Made by a program: the position numbers and the translations under genes. From Agaribacter marinus (GTDB lineage: Bacteria > Pseudomonadota > Gammaproteobacteria > Enterobacterales > Alteromonadaceae), in the NCBI RefSeq assembly GCF_030160655.1, contig NZ_BSOT01000007.1, forward strand, positions 124,001 to 188,000: a DNA stretch of 64,000 nt. The letters run 5' to 3'. The number at the start of each line of letters is the position of its first letter. The first letter of the stretch is position 1. This document shows, one piece after another, positions 1 to 7,811 of the stretch. The notes beneath the pieces are model-generated. The model searched no databases. It was not told the DNA's origin and saw only the letters and a list, made by a program, of their open reading frames with translations.

Positions 1-638
1 AGCAAGGGGGCAACAGGCCGCAGGTTTAAAGTAGTATCCGCTTGTCCATATACTAAACGAAGTTTTAAGTAGTCATAGGTCGCTTCGATACTCGCAGTAA
101 CATTGTTCCTGCCGTCCAGTTCAAGTAAGTCGTTAGATACACTGTAGTTACCAACGGCGAGTTGTAGTGCGTATTCCCAATCGCCAACATAATTATTATA
201 GTCTAATCGAACTCCTTCAATACTGTTAAAAGGTACATCATAAACACTTTGAGGGGCACTGACCCAATGATATGAGTAACCGATATCTTGAGAGGATGAA
301 TAGCGGAATAAGGGTTGTCTAAATCTACCTGCACTGATATTCAGGTTATCGGAATAGTTATAGGTAATGTATGCCCATTCTAGTTTGGCGTTGTAGTCAT
401 CTGAGCCGCGCGCTAAAATTTGCCCGGTTGCTGTCATTTTTTCGTTGATGTCGCCAATAATCTGTACGGCAAATAAACTTTCTTCAGAAAAGCTTATATT
501 GTCATCATAAGCATACAAGGTCTCATCCGATTTCGTTATACCACCAACTAAATTAGCAAAACCGTTTATACGAATTTCAGCATGAGCAGTAGAATATATA
601 CATGCGCACAAGGCAACAAATGGAATAATTTTTTTCAT
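1..638 (-). CDS. Porin-like outer-membrane protein (3' end beyond the window)
   Basis: The frame is open from an ATG at 636-638 to the window edge, so only about 212 residues are visible. It starts with a clear signal peptide (MKKIIPFVALCACIYSTAHA) followed by alternating beta-strand-like segments such as INGFANLVGG and LNISAGRFRQPLFRYS, typical of trimeric or DcaP-like porins. It lies 13 bp downstream of the small PstS-like gene on the same strand, so the two are probably one operon. The related protein at 44288-45529 shares the same N-terminal layout (GFA.L, then 'A+ITYNYSDNLNISAGR'-like strands) and is also next to a PstS-like gene. The porin call is firm at fold level; the substrate is unknown. 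Confidence 0.75.
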   Translation of the reverse strand, partial: MKKIIPFVALCACIYSTAHAEIRINGFANLVGGITKSDETLYAYDDNISFSEESLFAVQIIGDINEKMTATGQILARGSDDYNAKLEWAYITYNYSDNLNISAGRFRQPLFRYSSSQDIGYSYHWVSAPQSVYDVPFNSIEGVRLDYNNYVGDWEYALQLAVGNYSVSNDLLELDGRNNVTASIEATYDYLKLRLVYGQADTTLNLRPVAPL

Positions 639-651
639 AATTGTATCCTCG

Positions 652-1080
652 TTAATTAAGTGAAATAACACGAACAGCATCAGTCACTGCGCTGCTGTCT
701 ATGTAGCCGATACAACTTGGATTATCGGATATTAAGTTGATAACGTCGGCATCACTTTCAACTTCTTTGGGCGGTATACCTTTTCCTGTGAAAACCAGCT
801 TTGACCAGTAAGCTGAAATTTGACTTGAGCTTCGACCCAATATACCTGAGTCAAAAGCATTGCGAGCAGCTGCGCCTTCGACTTGGTTAATTGGAATAGC
901 TTCTTTTCCGTTTGAAAACTTTTTAGCTTTTCCTAAAAAAATTCGTTGAACCGATTTTTTATCAAGTGTAGCGTCATTAGATGAATGAGTGACCAATACG
1001 ACTTCAGCGGATGCTGAAAGCATTACTGCAAGGTAAAAGAAAGTCATCATTCCTATTTTTTTGTATATGTTTATACTCAT
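652..1080 (-). CDS. Short PstS-like periplasmic substrate-binding-domain protein (copy A)
   Basis: 142 residues with an N-terminal signal peptide ending near SASA/EV. The mature part is one lobe of a type-2 periplasmic binding protein of the PstS (phosphate) family: VVLVTHSSN, LDKKSVQRIFLGKAKKFSNG, ISAYWSKLVFTGKG and CIGYIDSS. These match segments of full PstS proteins, but the protein is less than half their length and has no transporter genes beside it. RBS GAGGG precedes the ATG. It is cotranscribed with the porin gene that follows. Two paralogues occur at 12372 and 45637. Phosphate or phosphonate binding is only inferred from family resemblance; an adaptor role for the neighbouring porin is equally possible. 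Confidence 0.75.
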   Translation of the reverse strand: MSINIYKKIGMMTFFYLAVMLSASAEVVLVTHSSNDATLDKKSVQRIFLGKAKKFSNGKEAIPINQVEGAAARNAFDSGILGRSSSQISAYWSKLVFTGKGIPPKEVESDADVINLISDNPSCIGYIDSSAVTDAVRVISLN

Positions 1081-1200
1081 ATAACCCTCGTGGCAGGATG
1101 GTGTGTTAGTGTTCGGGCGTCTCTCCGTGATGCCGGCTATGGTTGGATGATCCCTTCTGATAAATTACAGAACAACCTTAGGTTTATTTCGGCTGCTTTT

Positions 1201-1423
1201 TCATTTACTTAAGTATGGTGGGAAGGTATTTTCAGGCTGGACGGTGTGTAATCCAAATTTAAACTCTTTGGAAAGTGCATAATAGGCCAGTGCTTTTATC
1301 CCCGAAAGGAAAGCGTTTTTCATGCATGGCGAGCGAACCATCTCTATTCAATGACTCACTACGCCAGCCATCATCTACAATAATGTATTCGTAGCCAGCA
1401 TCAAGTAAGCCCTTGTATGGATT
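1201..1423 (-). pseudogene. Remnant of a GH27 alpha-galactosidase
   Basis: No intact gene lies between 1081 and 1539. On the minus strand two adjacent frames encode pieces of the GH27 catalytic barrel. The first gives LLDAGYEYIIVDDGW, then RDGSLAMHEKRFP. The second, after a frameshift near 1300-1308, gives KALAYYALSKEFKFGLHT. These correspond, in the right order and spacing, to the family's 'DAGYEYINIDDGW...KRFPxGIKALADYVHSKGLKFGIYT' region. An in-frame stop (1424-1426) precedes the first piece and a stop (1201-1203) ends the second. Only about 75 of the usual 400 or so residues remain, so this is a decayed fragment, not a gene. It suggests past loss of a galactan-degrading locus. Confidence 0.7.
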
Positions 1424-1539
1424 TTATAGAGGAATGTAGAATCTTCTAGGGCAATATTTGTTTTGTACTTACGATATTAACGATTTGATTGGGAAAAGAC
1501 TGGAAAAGGCGCAAACAAGCACCTTTAGTAGGAATGAAA

Positions 1540-2589
1540 TCACAAATGCAAGTGAAACCACGTCGCCAATTCAGATAGCGCCATGGTTTTTGCATTAGCA
1601 TTAAATGAATGTTTTTCGCCGCCATAAATTGAGAGCTTATATGGATGCTTAAATTCTTCCAATTTCTCTACTAGCCAATAGGCGTTGTCTACCGATACTT
1701 TTGTGTCTTGATCGCCATGTATTATCAGGATTGGCATATTCTTTTTTAGGGTGTCTGCCCAATTGATCGCTGAGCGCTCCGCGAGAGCCATATGCTTATT
1801 ATCTGAGTAATTTGGAATTCTTATTTTGTACACGTTTTCCATTTCTGGTCTATTTTCCAATTCTCTGAGTAAATCGGACGCGCCAGATTGCACTGCAAGC
1901 GCTTTTATTGACGGCATTCTTCGTGAGGCAATAAGCGTTTGCATGCCGCCTCGACTGCTACCGTACATGCCGACACGTGAGCCATCAACACCTTGGATAT
2001 GGGGAATATAGTCTAAAAGTTTAACCACATCATCAATGTCTTTGCCGCCAAATTCGTCATACTTTCCTTTGACGACTTCCTTACCAAGTGAGCCACGATA
2101 TTGGCTCCCAATAATAGCAAAGCCTTTTTCTGCAAGAGGAAACAAATTCGACATGAGACTGGCGAATATAACGGCGCCATAGCGGCCATTCCCACCTCGA
2201 TTATATATAAGCAACGGCAAATCATTTTGACCTTTAGGTTTTATTAAATAGCCGTCGACAAGGAGGTCATCAACCTTATATTTAAACACAATACATTCAA
2301 GCGACGCCTTGTATGTGTAAAAATCGTCTTTTTCGAACATGCGCTTAAAGGTATTAAGCCGTTGTTCCAGCTGAGCCGGTGTTTTTGCCTTGCGTTTACT
2401 ACCGCGTTCTATCATGCTTAACTAGGTGTCATATTCTTCGAAAACACCGCTATAACAATTTTTTATCTGGCTCACGTCACGGTGTTTGAGAATATCGTCA
2501 TTCGCCTTGACGACAAATACGGCAGAAAATATCAATACCCCTGTTAAAAAGATACTACTTATATATTTTAACAATATACGTCCTTGCAT
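1540..2589 (-). pseudogene. Exported S9-family alpha/beta hydrolase interrupted by an in-frame amber codon
   Basis: The enzyme part (2415-1540, 291 residues) is a prolyl-oligopeptidase/dienelactone-hydrolase-like serine hydrolase. It has nucleophile S154 in YGSSRGG, D237 in HGDQDTKV and H269 in GGEKHSF. Upstream, in the same frame, an ATG at 2587-2589 opens a signal peptide (LKYISSIFLTGVLIFSAVFV) and linker. These run straight into the enzyme except for a single TAG at 2422-2424. The ATG at 2413-2415 has no ribosome-binding site, so it looks like an internal Met rather than a native start. Either the gene is inactivated, or a short cytoplasmic form is made, or this is a sequencing error. Substrate (peptide or ester) is unknown. 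Confidence 0.75.
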
Positions 2590-2837
2590 AACTGATTCCC
2601 TAAAATTCTAAAGTACAGGAACTAATTGAAAAAAGCGAATTCGGCGGTTTAGAAATCATCGGCTTTCATTTTTCTGCGTGTTATGTCAAATCGGAAAATT
2701 TACAGAAGCTAAACAAATCGAGATTTATTGCTTAATACATCCTTTAGTATGTATAACTACATACTTATTCTCGGCTTGTTCAAAAAGCGCCTAGCAGTAT
2801 ATTTGTGTCCTTGTGAATTAATAGTAAAGGATCTTGT

Positions 2838-3614
2838 ATGTACCTCACTCCATTAAAAAAACAACGAACGCGCTTGTTAAATGCTCTGTTATTTTTAACT
2901 GTATTTTTGTTTGCACAATCTGCTAGTGCCATTTTAATCGACGCAAGCGTTGGCATAGAAATTACTGATTTGTCTTCTACCGACCGGGTCGTACTAGAGG
3001 TTGATGGGACAGGACTCGAGCAACGCCTGTTGGGTGCTTATAACGTCGAAATATCGGGCCAACTCTGGGATGTCAGATTTGTCGATGGAACCGTCGGGAA
3101 TATATATAACAACGGCGCTGATATTGATACGCCAGCCGTTTTTTTAGCTTTGTCATTCGCAGAAGCAATAGGTGAACAGGTGTTGAGAGGCTCTTCTTCT
3201 ATCTTTAAGTTTTTCAACTTTTTTCCGCAAAATGTCAATGGTTGTGGTGTTGGAATAAATCCATTTAGTTCTTTTTGCGACATTATTGTGCCATATCGCT
3301 ATCAATCTCAAGAGGATGCATATTTGGCTGTGTCATTACGAAACGATGTGTCTTTAGATATTTCCAATATTGATCTGAATACATTGATTGATGCGAATGT
3401 AGATACCTCAAATGATTCAGCTGTTACCCTTACAGAATGGGCAACGTCGTTTTCAGAAGAATTTAGAATCACGCCTCCCGTCACACCTACAACACCGACA
3501 GGTTCAGTACCTGAGCCATCTGTATTGATTTTGATGTTAGTTGGATTGTTGGTTCTCTTTCGCAATGTCCGCAAAAAAGTCAGCATATTTTATCACGCAG
3601 TAAAGTTAAGATAA
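2838..3614 (+). CDS. PEP-CTERM sorting-domain protein
   Basis: 258 residues. The signal peptide ends around AQSASA. The mature region is Thr/Ser/Asp-rich with no recognised enzyme motif and two cysteines (GCGVGINPFSSFC). The C-terminus is a canonical PEP-CTERM tail: VPEPS, then a hydrophobic helix (VLILMLVGLLVLF), then a basic RNVRKK cluster. Such tails are processed by exosortase (EpsH/XrtA family) during export to the surface or biofilm matrix; no exosortase gene is in this window. An AAGGA RBS lies 7 bases before the ATG. It is followed by the histidine kinase gene with a gap of about 150 bp, so probably a separate unit. The function of the mature domain is unknown. Confidence 0.85.
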   Translation: MYLTPLKKQRTRLLNALLFLTVFLFAQSASAILIDASVGIEITDLSSTDRVVLEVDGTGLEQRLLGAYNVEISGQLWDVRFVDGTVGNIYNNGADIDTPAVFLALSFAEAIGEQVLRGSSSIFKFFNFFPQNVNGCGVGINPFSSFCDIIVPYRYQSQEDAYLAVSLRNDVSLDISNIDLNTLIDANVDTSNDSAVTLTEWATSFSEEFRITPPVTPTTPTGSVPEPSVLILMLVGLLVLFRNVRKKVSIFYHAVKLR

Positions 3615-3762
3615 CTTACTTAAGGCGATGAAAAGGCCATGAATTTTTGGCGGTATTGACTTTTAACATCATTGATAGGAAAGGTTAATTTTACTGACAC
3701 TCCGGTTTTGATGTGCATAATTATCCTGGTAGACCCTTTTATTTGGGTCACAAAGGACAGGT

Positions 3763-5532
3763 ATGAATTTCACAAATAAACACCATAAATTGACTATAAA
3801 TGATGCAATCTTCAAAGCGCAAATAAAAGAATGTTGTCGCCCTCACTATGAGATATTTTTTGCAGCATTGCTAGCGATTATTTTCGTAGTTTTCCTTAGC
3901 GCTGACAAAGGTAGCAATCAACCGCTGCTTATATGGGTTGGAATAACCCTCACAGTATTGAGTTTACGATACGGGTTTGTAGCGTGGTTTAACCGTTTGC
4001 CTGACGAAAGGATTAGAATAGGCCATAGTCGACTATTTTGCCTTATTATGATGGTTTGGGGAGGTTGTTGGGCCGCGGCAACGCTCATTTTTTTCCCTCT
4101 TTTGAGCACCGCTCAGCAAGCGGCATGGTTTGCGATGTTCATGGTCATGATTTCAGCATCCGCGACCTCACATGCGGTGTTTATTAGTGCTTTTTTTGCT
4201 TTCGCCTTGCCCTATTTTTTCAGTATTGTTTGGGTCGTAGCGATACAGTATCCGAGCCCTTATCATGTAAACGCGTTTATAGTTACTCTGGTGATGATTA
4301 CGCAAGTAGGTGCTGCAAAAAAAGGTAATTTGGCAATATTGGAGTCCTTACGGTTACGATTTGATAACCTTGATTTAATTGCTAAATTAAAAGAACAGAA
4401 GGATACAGCGGAGCAAGCAAACCTTTCTAAATCTAAATTTCTCGCAGCTGCCTCTCATGATTTGAGGCAGCCATTGCAAGCCATAACGTTGTTTAGTTCA
4501 GCACTGAAAGACGCAATTGATGACAAAAGTAAAGCTAAAGTACTTGCCTCACAAATAGGTGACTCTGTGGGTACTCTGCAAGGCTTGTTCAATGCACTGC
4601 TGGATATATCAAGGTTGGATGCGGGTACCTTAGAGTGTGAGAAATCAGATTTTTATGTTCAAGATGTATTGAGTAAACTCGAAAATGATTTTTCACTAAG
4701 TGCGGAAGCAAAACAAATCGATTTGTACTTTGATGGTGATAACCATGTCGTGAACACAGACGCTACTTTATTATTACTAGTGCTTCAGAACCTTCTTTCA
4801 AATGCCTTACGTTATACCGCTGTAGGTTCGGTAAAAGTCTCTGTTAGCGCGCTAGATTCAAAGATAAAAATTGATGTTGAAGATACGGGGATTGGTATTC
4901 CTATTGAACATCAGCAATACATTTTTGAAGAGTTTGTGCAGCTACATAACCCTGAAAGAGACAGAAAAAAAGGACTTGGTTTAGGTTTGTCCATCGTTAA
5001 AAGAGTGACGACATTGATGGGAGCAGCTTTATCTTTTTGCTCTAAAGAAGGAAAAGGCAGTTGTTTTTCCGTAGTAGTGGATAAAGGGAGCGATATGGCC
5101 GCGCCTTCAAATAATGAAGTCCACGTGCACAACTTTTTATCGAATCAAGCAAACGTTGTAGTGATTGACGACGAAGTTGCCATCTTAAGTGCAATGTCTG
5201 CGTTACTGATAGGCTGGGGATATAATGTGATATCCGCTGCAGATCTGACTAAAGCAGAGCGATTGCTTGAGGGGCAGTCCATTGTACCTGATTGTATTAT
5301 TGCTGATCTGCGTCTACGAGACAACAAATCGGGAATTGAGGCGATTTGTCGACTCCGGAAACGATACGGTGCATCGGTGCCTGCACTCATTGTGTCTGGT
5401 GATATTGCCATAGAGCGACTTCAGGAAGTGAAGGAGCATGGATTGGACATGCTTCATAAGCCTATTCAACCAGCGAAGCTACGAAGTTTTCTTCACAATA
5501 AAATTCATACATTTAAGAACAACACGGTCTAA
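3763..5532 (+). CDS. Hybrid sensor histidine kinase with C-terminal receiver
   Basis: 589 residues. About six membrane helices lie between residues 30 and 190. A short coiled linker leads to a HisKA domain with phospho-acceptor H232 (ASHDLRQPLQ). The HATPase domain has N-box LQNLLSNALRYT (341-352), G1 DTGIGIP (374-380) and G2 KGLGLGLS. A receiver domain starts at VVIDDE (466) with phosphorylatable D515 (ADLRLRD). The HDLRQP box marks the class of hybrid kinases usually paired with a NarL/FixJ regulator, and such a regulator lies convergently at 5529-6158, its stop overlapping by 4 bp. No sensory domain beyond the membrane region is seen, so the signal is unknown. RBS AAAGGACAGG precedes the ATG. 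Confidence 0.92.
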   Translation: MNFTNKHHKLTINDAIFKAQIKECCRPHYEIFFAALLAIIFVVFLSADKGSNQPLLIWVGITLTVLSLRYGFVAWFNRLPDERIRIGHSRLFCLIMMVWGGCWAAATLIFFPLLSTAQQAAWFAMFMVMISASATSHAVFISAFFAFALPYFFSIVWVVAIQYPSPYHVNAFIVTLVMITQVGAAKKGNLAILESLRLRFDNLDLIAKLKEQKDTAEQANLSKSKFLAAASHDLRQPLQAITLFSSALKDAIDDKSKAKVLASQIGDSVGTLQGLFNALLDISRLDAGTLECEKSDFYVQDVLSKLENDFSLSAEAKQIDLYFDGDNHVVNTDATLLLLVLQNLLSNALRYTAVGSVKVSVSALDSKIKIDVEDTGIGIPIEHQQYIFEEFVQLHNPERDRKKGLGLGLSIVKRVTTLMGAALSFCSKEGKGSCFSVVVDKGSDMAAPSNNEVHVHNFLSNQANVVVIDDEVAILSAMSALLIGWGYNVISAADLTKAERLLEGQSIVPDCIIADLRLRDNKSGIEAICRLRKRYGASVPALIVSGDIAIERLQEVKEHGLDMLHKPIQPAKLRSFLHNKIHTFKNNTV

Positions 5533-6158
5533 CCTGTGTCTACTAAAGAAATGTGTTTTTCCCGAATTTTTGCAATCGCAGCGCTGCGATTATGTACGTT
5601 CAGTTTTTCAAATATAGCAGATAAATGCATCTTAACTGTGGGTTCGGCTAAGTCCAATTTGGCAGCAATAATTTTATTCGGGCAGCCTTCAATAACTAAG
5701 GACATTACTTGGCGTTGTCGCGGCGTCAAATCTATACGTTTTTCGCGGCTTATTCTGCGTTCGGTATACATAATCGAATGGGGTACGTAAATTTCACCTG
5801 CCAAAATCAGACTCATGGCATTGTGCAATGCGGCGGCAGGAGAATTCTTTGATATAAAACCCAGGGCACCCGCATCAATCGCTTTATTAACGTCATTGCG
5901 TTTGGTCGAGGCGGATAAGATAACGCAAGGTAAGGTAGGGTATAGCGTTGTGAAAATATCTAGTGTCTCAAACCCGTCATTGACAGGCATTTCTAGATCT
6001 ATTAACAGCATTACTAAATCTGGGTGTTTTTCTACCGTAATTTTTGCCTGAGACAGCGAATCTGCTTGAAGTAGAACAATACTACTATCAATTGCTTTGA
6101 GTGCGTAATGTAACCCATCTCGAAATAAGGCATGATCATCAATGACTAATACTTTCAT
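5529..6158 (-). CDS. NarL/FixJ (LuxR-type) response regulator
   Basis: 209 residues. The N-terminal receiver has the acidic pocket IDDH, phospho-acceptor D54 (LLIDLEMP), switch Ser/Thr (ILSAS) and K104 (FISKNSP). The C-terminal GerE helix-turn-helix begins at LTPRQRQVMSLVIEG and runs through EPTVKMHLSAIFEKLNVHNR. This is the likely output partner of the hybrid kinase at 3763-5532, with which it overlaps tail to tail; convergence means separate promoters. A roughly 225-bp AT-rich upstream region (6159-6384) separates it from the next gene. Target genes are not evident, though the adjacent PEP-CTERM gene is a possible one. Confidence 0.92.
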   Translation of the reverse strand: MKVLVIDDHALFRDGLHYALKAIDSSIVLLQADSLSQAKITVEKHPDLVMLLIDLEMPVNDGFETLDIFTTLYPTLPCVILSASTKRNDVNKAIDAGALGFISKNSPAAALHNAMSLILAGEIYVPHSIMYTERRISREKRIDLTPRQRQVMSLVIEGCPNKIIAAKLDLAEPTVKMHLSAIFEKLNVHNRSAAIAKIREKHISLVDTG

Positions 6159-6384
6159 TTCACTACTATTTAGTCTCGGCTTAGTACTGTTGGATACGGT
6201 TACCCATTTTTAATCTAAAAGACTAATACATTAAAAACAAAACTGAAAATTTTTAATTGCGTAAAGTATTTTCCTTTTTAGTTTTTGTCGCAAGTGATTT
6301 AAACCTAAAATTATCATAACATCTGGATAAAGGAGTGGCGTTCAAAAATCACTATGCCAAGAAAATTGAACACTTGCATCTCTA

Positions 6385-6954
6385 CTAAAAGCCGAACCAA
6401 TTCTTCTCTAAAGAGAAGTTTGGGTTCAATTTGCTGAATATTAGCTCCAATTCTTCAATCGTATCTTTGGTTACACGTCCCAATAACGGTTGTTCGCTAA
6501 CTATGTAGCTTTGCCTTTCAAAAAATGAAGATGAAACGACATTTACGTTGTTTGCTGAATACACGATAGTTCTAATAGAGACATGAGAGAGGTAGCTTTC
6601 TTGGAGCACATTATCTTCTTTTACAAACACATCACTTACAATAAATCCATTTGCATTCAAATGCTTGGCAACTTGCTCCATCGCTAAAATTGGATCCTTA
6701 TTATATTGTTCTTGCAAAGCAAGATGCTCAATTGTGCTCATTACTTGTCGGGGCGTAATGAATTTAATTGGTCCTCTTGTGGCTAGTTCGTGAATATACT
6801 GGTCGGTAACGTATGAGTGTGTATTACCATCAATTGGGGCAATTAAAACGACGTCCCAATTTTGACCTTCGAAATTAGCGTTAAATTTTATCGACGTACA
6901 CGCCGTCAAGGTGCATAAAGCAATAAATGTTATTAAGTACTTCATTTGAACCAT
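6385..6954 (-). CDS. Lipoprotein of unknown function
   Basis: The protein carries a lipobox (LTAC) 18 residues into the MKYLITFIALCTLTAC signal sequence and should be lipidated in the envelope. The longer upstream frame (to 7011) has no support. An AGAGGGA box precedes ATG 6954 (and in-frame ATG 6945), so the start is one of these two. The mature part, about 175 residues, alternates strands and helices (VVLIAPIDG, KFITPRQVM, AMEQVAKHLNANGFIVSDVF) somewhat like the nucleotide-free CsgG/TolB-N/LPP20 lipoprotein folds, but no family is recognised with confidence. It stands alone between the regulator gene and a 304-bp AT-rich gap. Confidence 0.65.
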   Translation of the reverse strand: MVQMKYLITFIALCTLTACTSIKFNANFEGQNWDVVLIAPIDGNTHSYVTDQYIHELATRGPIKFITPRQVMSTIEHLALQEQYNKDPILAMEQVAKHLNANGFIVSDVFVKEDNVLQESYLSHVSIRTIVYSANNVNVVSSSFFERQSYIVSEQPLLGRVTKDTIEELELIFSKLNPNFSLEKNWFGF

Positions 6955-7258
6955 ATTCCCTCTGGTTAGAAATCTTATTTGGATAAACGTATGAAAGGCT
7001 GTGAAATACACACATGCTAACGACTTGCTAAGTCTGCTGATTACGTAAAATATAAATGTACATCAATATTTTACATAATCAAGCCTAAAAAAGCTTTCAT
7101 AATGAGGAATTTATATTATTCACCATCACTTACAAAATTTAGCGCGCTTGAAATTAAATTGTTCATCAAGCAATATGTATATTGATTTAATTATACCTAT
7201 TGTTAGGTCAGTATTTAGTAGAATATTTTCACGAAATAAATAGTAAAAAGGTAGCAAT
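6955..7258. other. AT-rich intergenic region between divergent genes
   Basis: About 300 bp separating the divergently transcribed lipoprotein and DUF805 genes. No ORF with support, RNA gene or repeat was seen; it presumably carries both promoters. An AAGGTAG RBS for the DUF805 gene lies at its right end. Confidence 0.5.
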
Positions 7259-7693
7259 ATGAGCGTTGACGCATATCAAAGCCCAGAAGCAGATTTAAGT
7301 AACAGTAGTAATGATGTGAGAGTTTTAAGCCCCAAGCAAATATTGTTTACGATGGAAGGCAGAATTGGTCGAAAAACTTATTGGCTCTATTATCTTGGTA
7401 CTGTGTTTTCTCTTTTGATTCTTTTTGGCATTCTTATGGCTGTTTTGCCCAGTGCAGGCGGGGAATCGGTTATAGGTGGCGTGATTATGATGGGGGCAAT
7501 GTTAGTCTTCTATGTGCTAATGATTTGGGTCTCTATTTGCATAAGTGGCAAGCGATGGCATGATAGAAACAAGTCTGCATGGTGGATTTTAATTAGCTTT
7601 GTACCAATAATTGGCGGCTTTTGGTTACTAATCGAAAATGGTTTCTTGAAAGGCGACGATGGTGAAAATAGGTTTGGGCCACCGCCTTTCTAA
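7259..7693 (+). CDS. DUF805 inner-membrane protein
   Basis: 144 residues. The family signature is plain: MEGRIGRKTYWLYYLG before the first helix, GKRWHDRNKSAWW between helices, then FVPIIGGFWLLI and an acidic, Pro-rich tail (GDDGENRFGPPP). Family members (E. coli YhaH and YhaI) are small four-helix inner-membrane proteins of unknown function. The N-terminal 30 residues (YQSPEADLSN) are the usual soluble extension. It has an AAGGTAG RBS and a strong terminator 43 bp downstream, so it is probably monocistronic. Confidence 0.9.
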   Translation: MSVDAYQSPEADLSNSSNDVRVLSPKQILFTMEGRIGRKTYWLYYLGTVFSLLILFGILMAVLPSAGGESVIGGVIMMGAMLVFYVLMIWVSICISGKRWHDRNKSAWWILISFVPIIGGFWLLIENGFLKGDDGENRFGPPPF

Positions 7694-7735
7694 TGCACTT
7701 AGCTGTTAGTTAGATGTATGAGTTTGGACCTATTT

Positions 7736-7767
7736 AAAGGCTTGATTGGGCGACAATCAAGCCTTTA
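7736..7767. terminator. Bidirectional intrinsic terminator
   Basis: A 12-bp perfect stem, AAAGGCTTGATT pairing with AATCAAGCCTTT, around a 7-nt loop. It starts with an A-run and ends with a T-run, and lies between the convergent DUF805 and SNF2 genes. It can serve both strands. Confidence 0.85.
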
Positions 7768-7811
7768 TTCGTCGTTTTAGACGGTTTGTGCTGACTTAAA
7801 ATCGTGTATAT

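Noticed and set aside
1081-1200. Possible riboswitch or structured leader ahead of the first PstS-like gene
   Set aside because: Some base pairing is possible, but no known riboswitch consensus (for example the cyclic-di-GMP type) could be matched.
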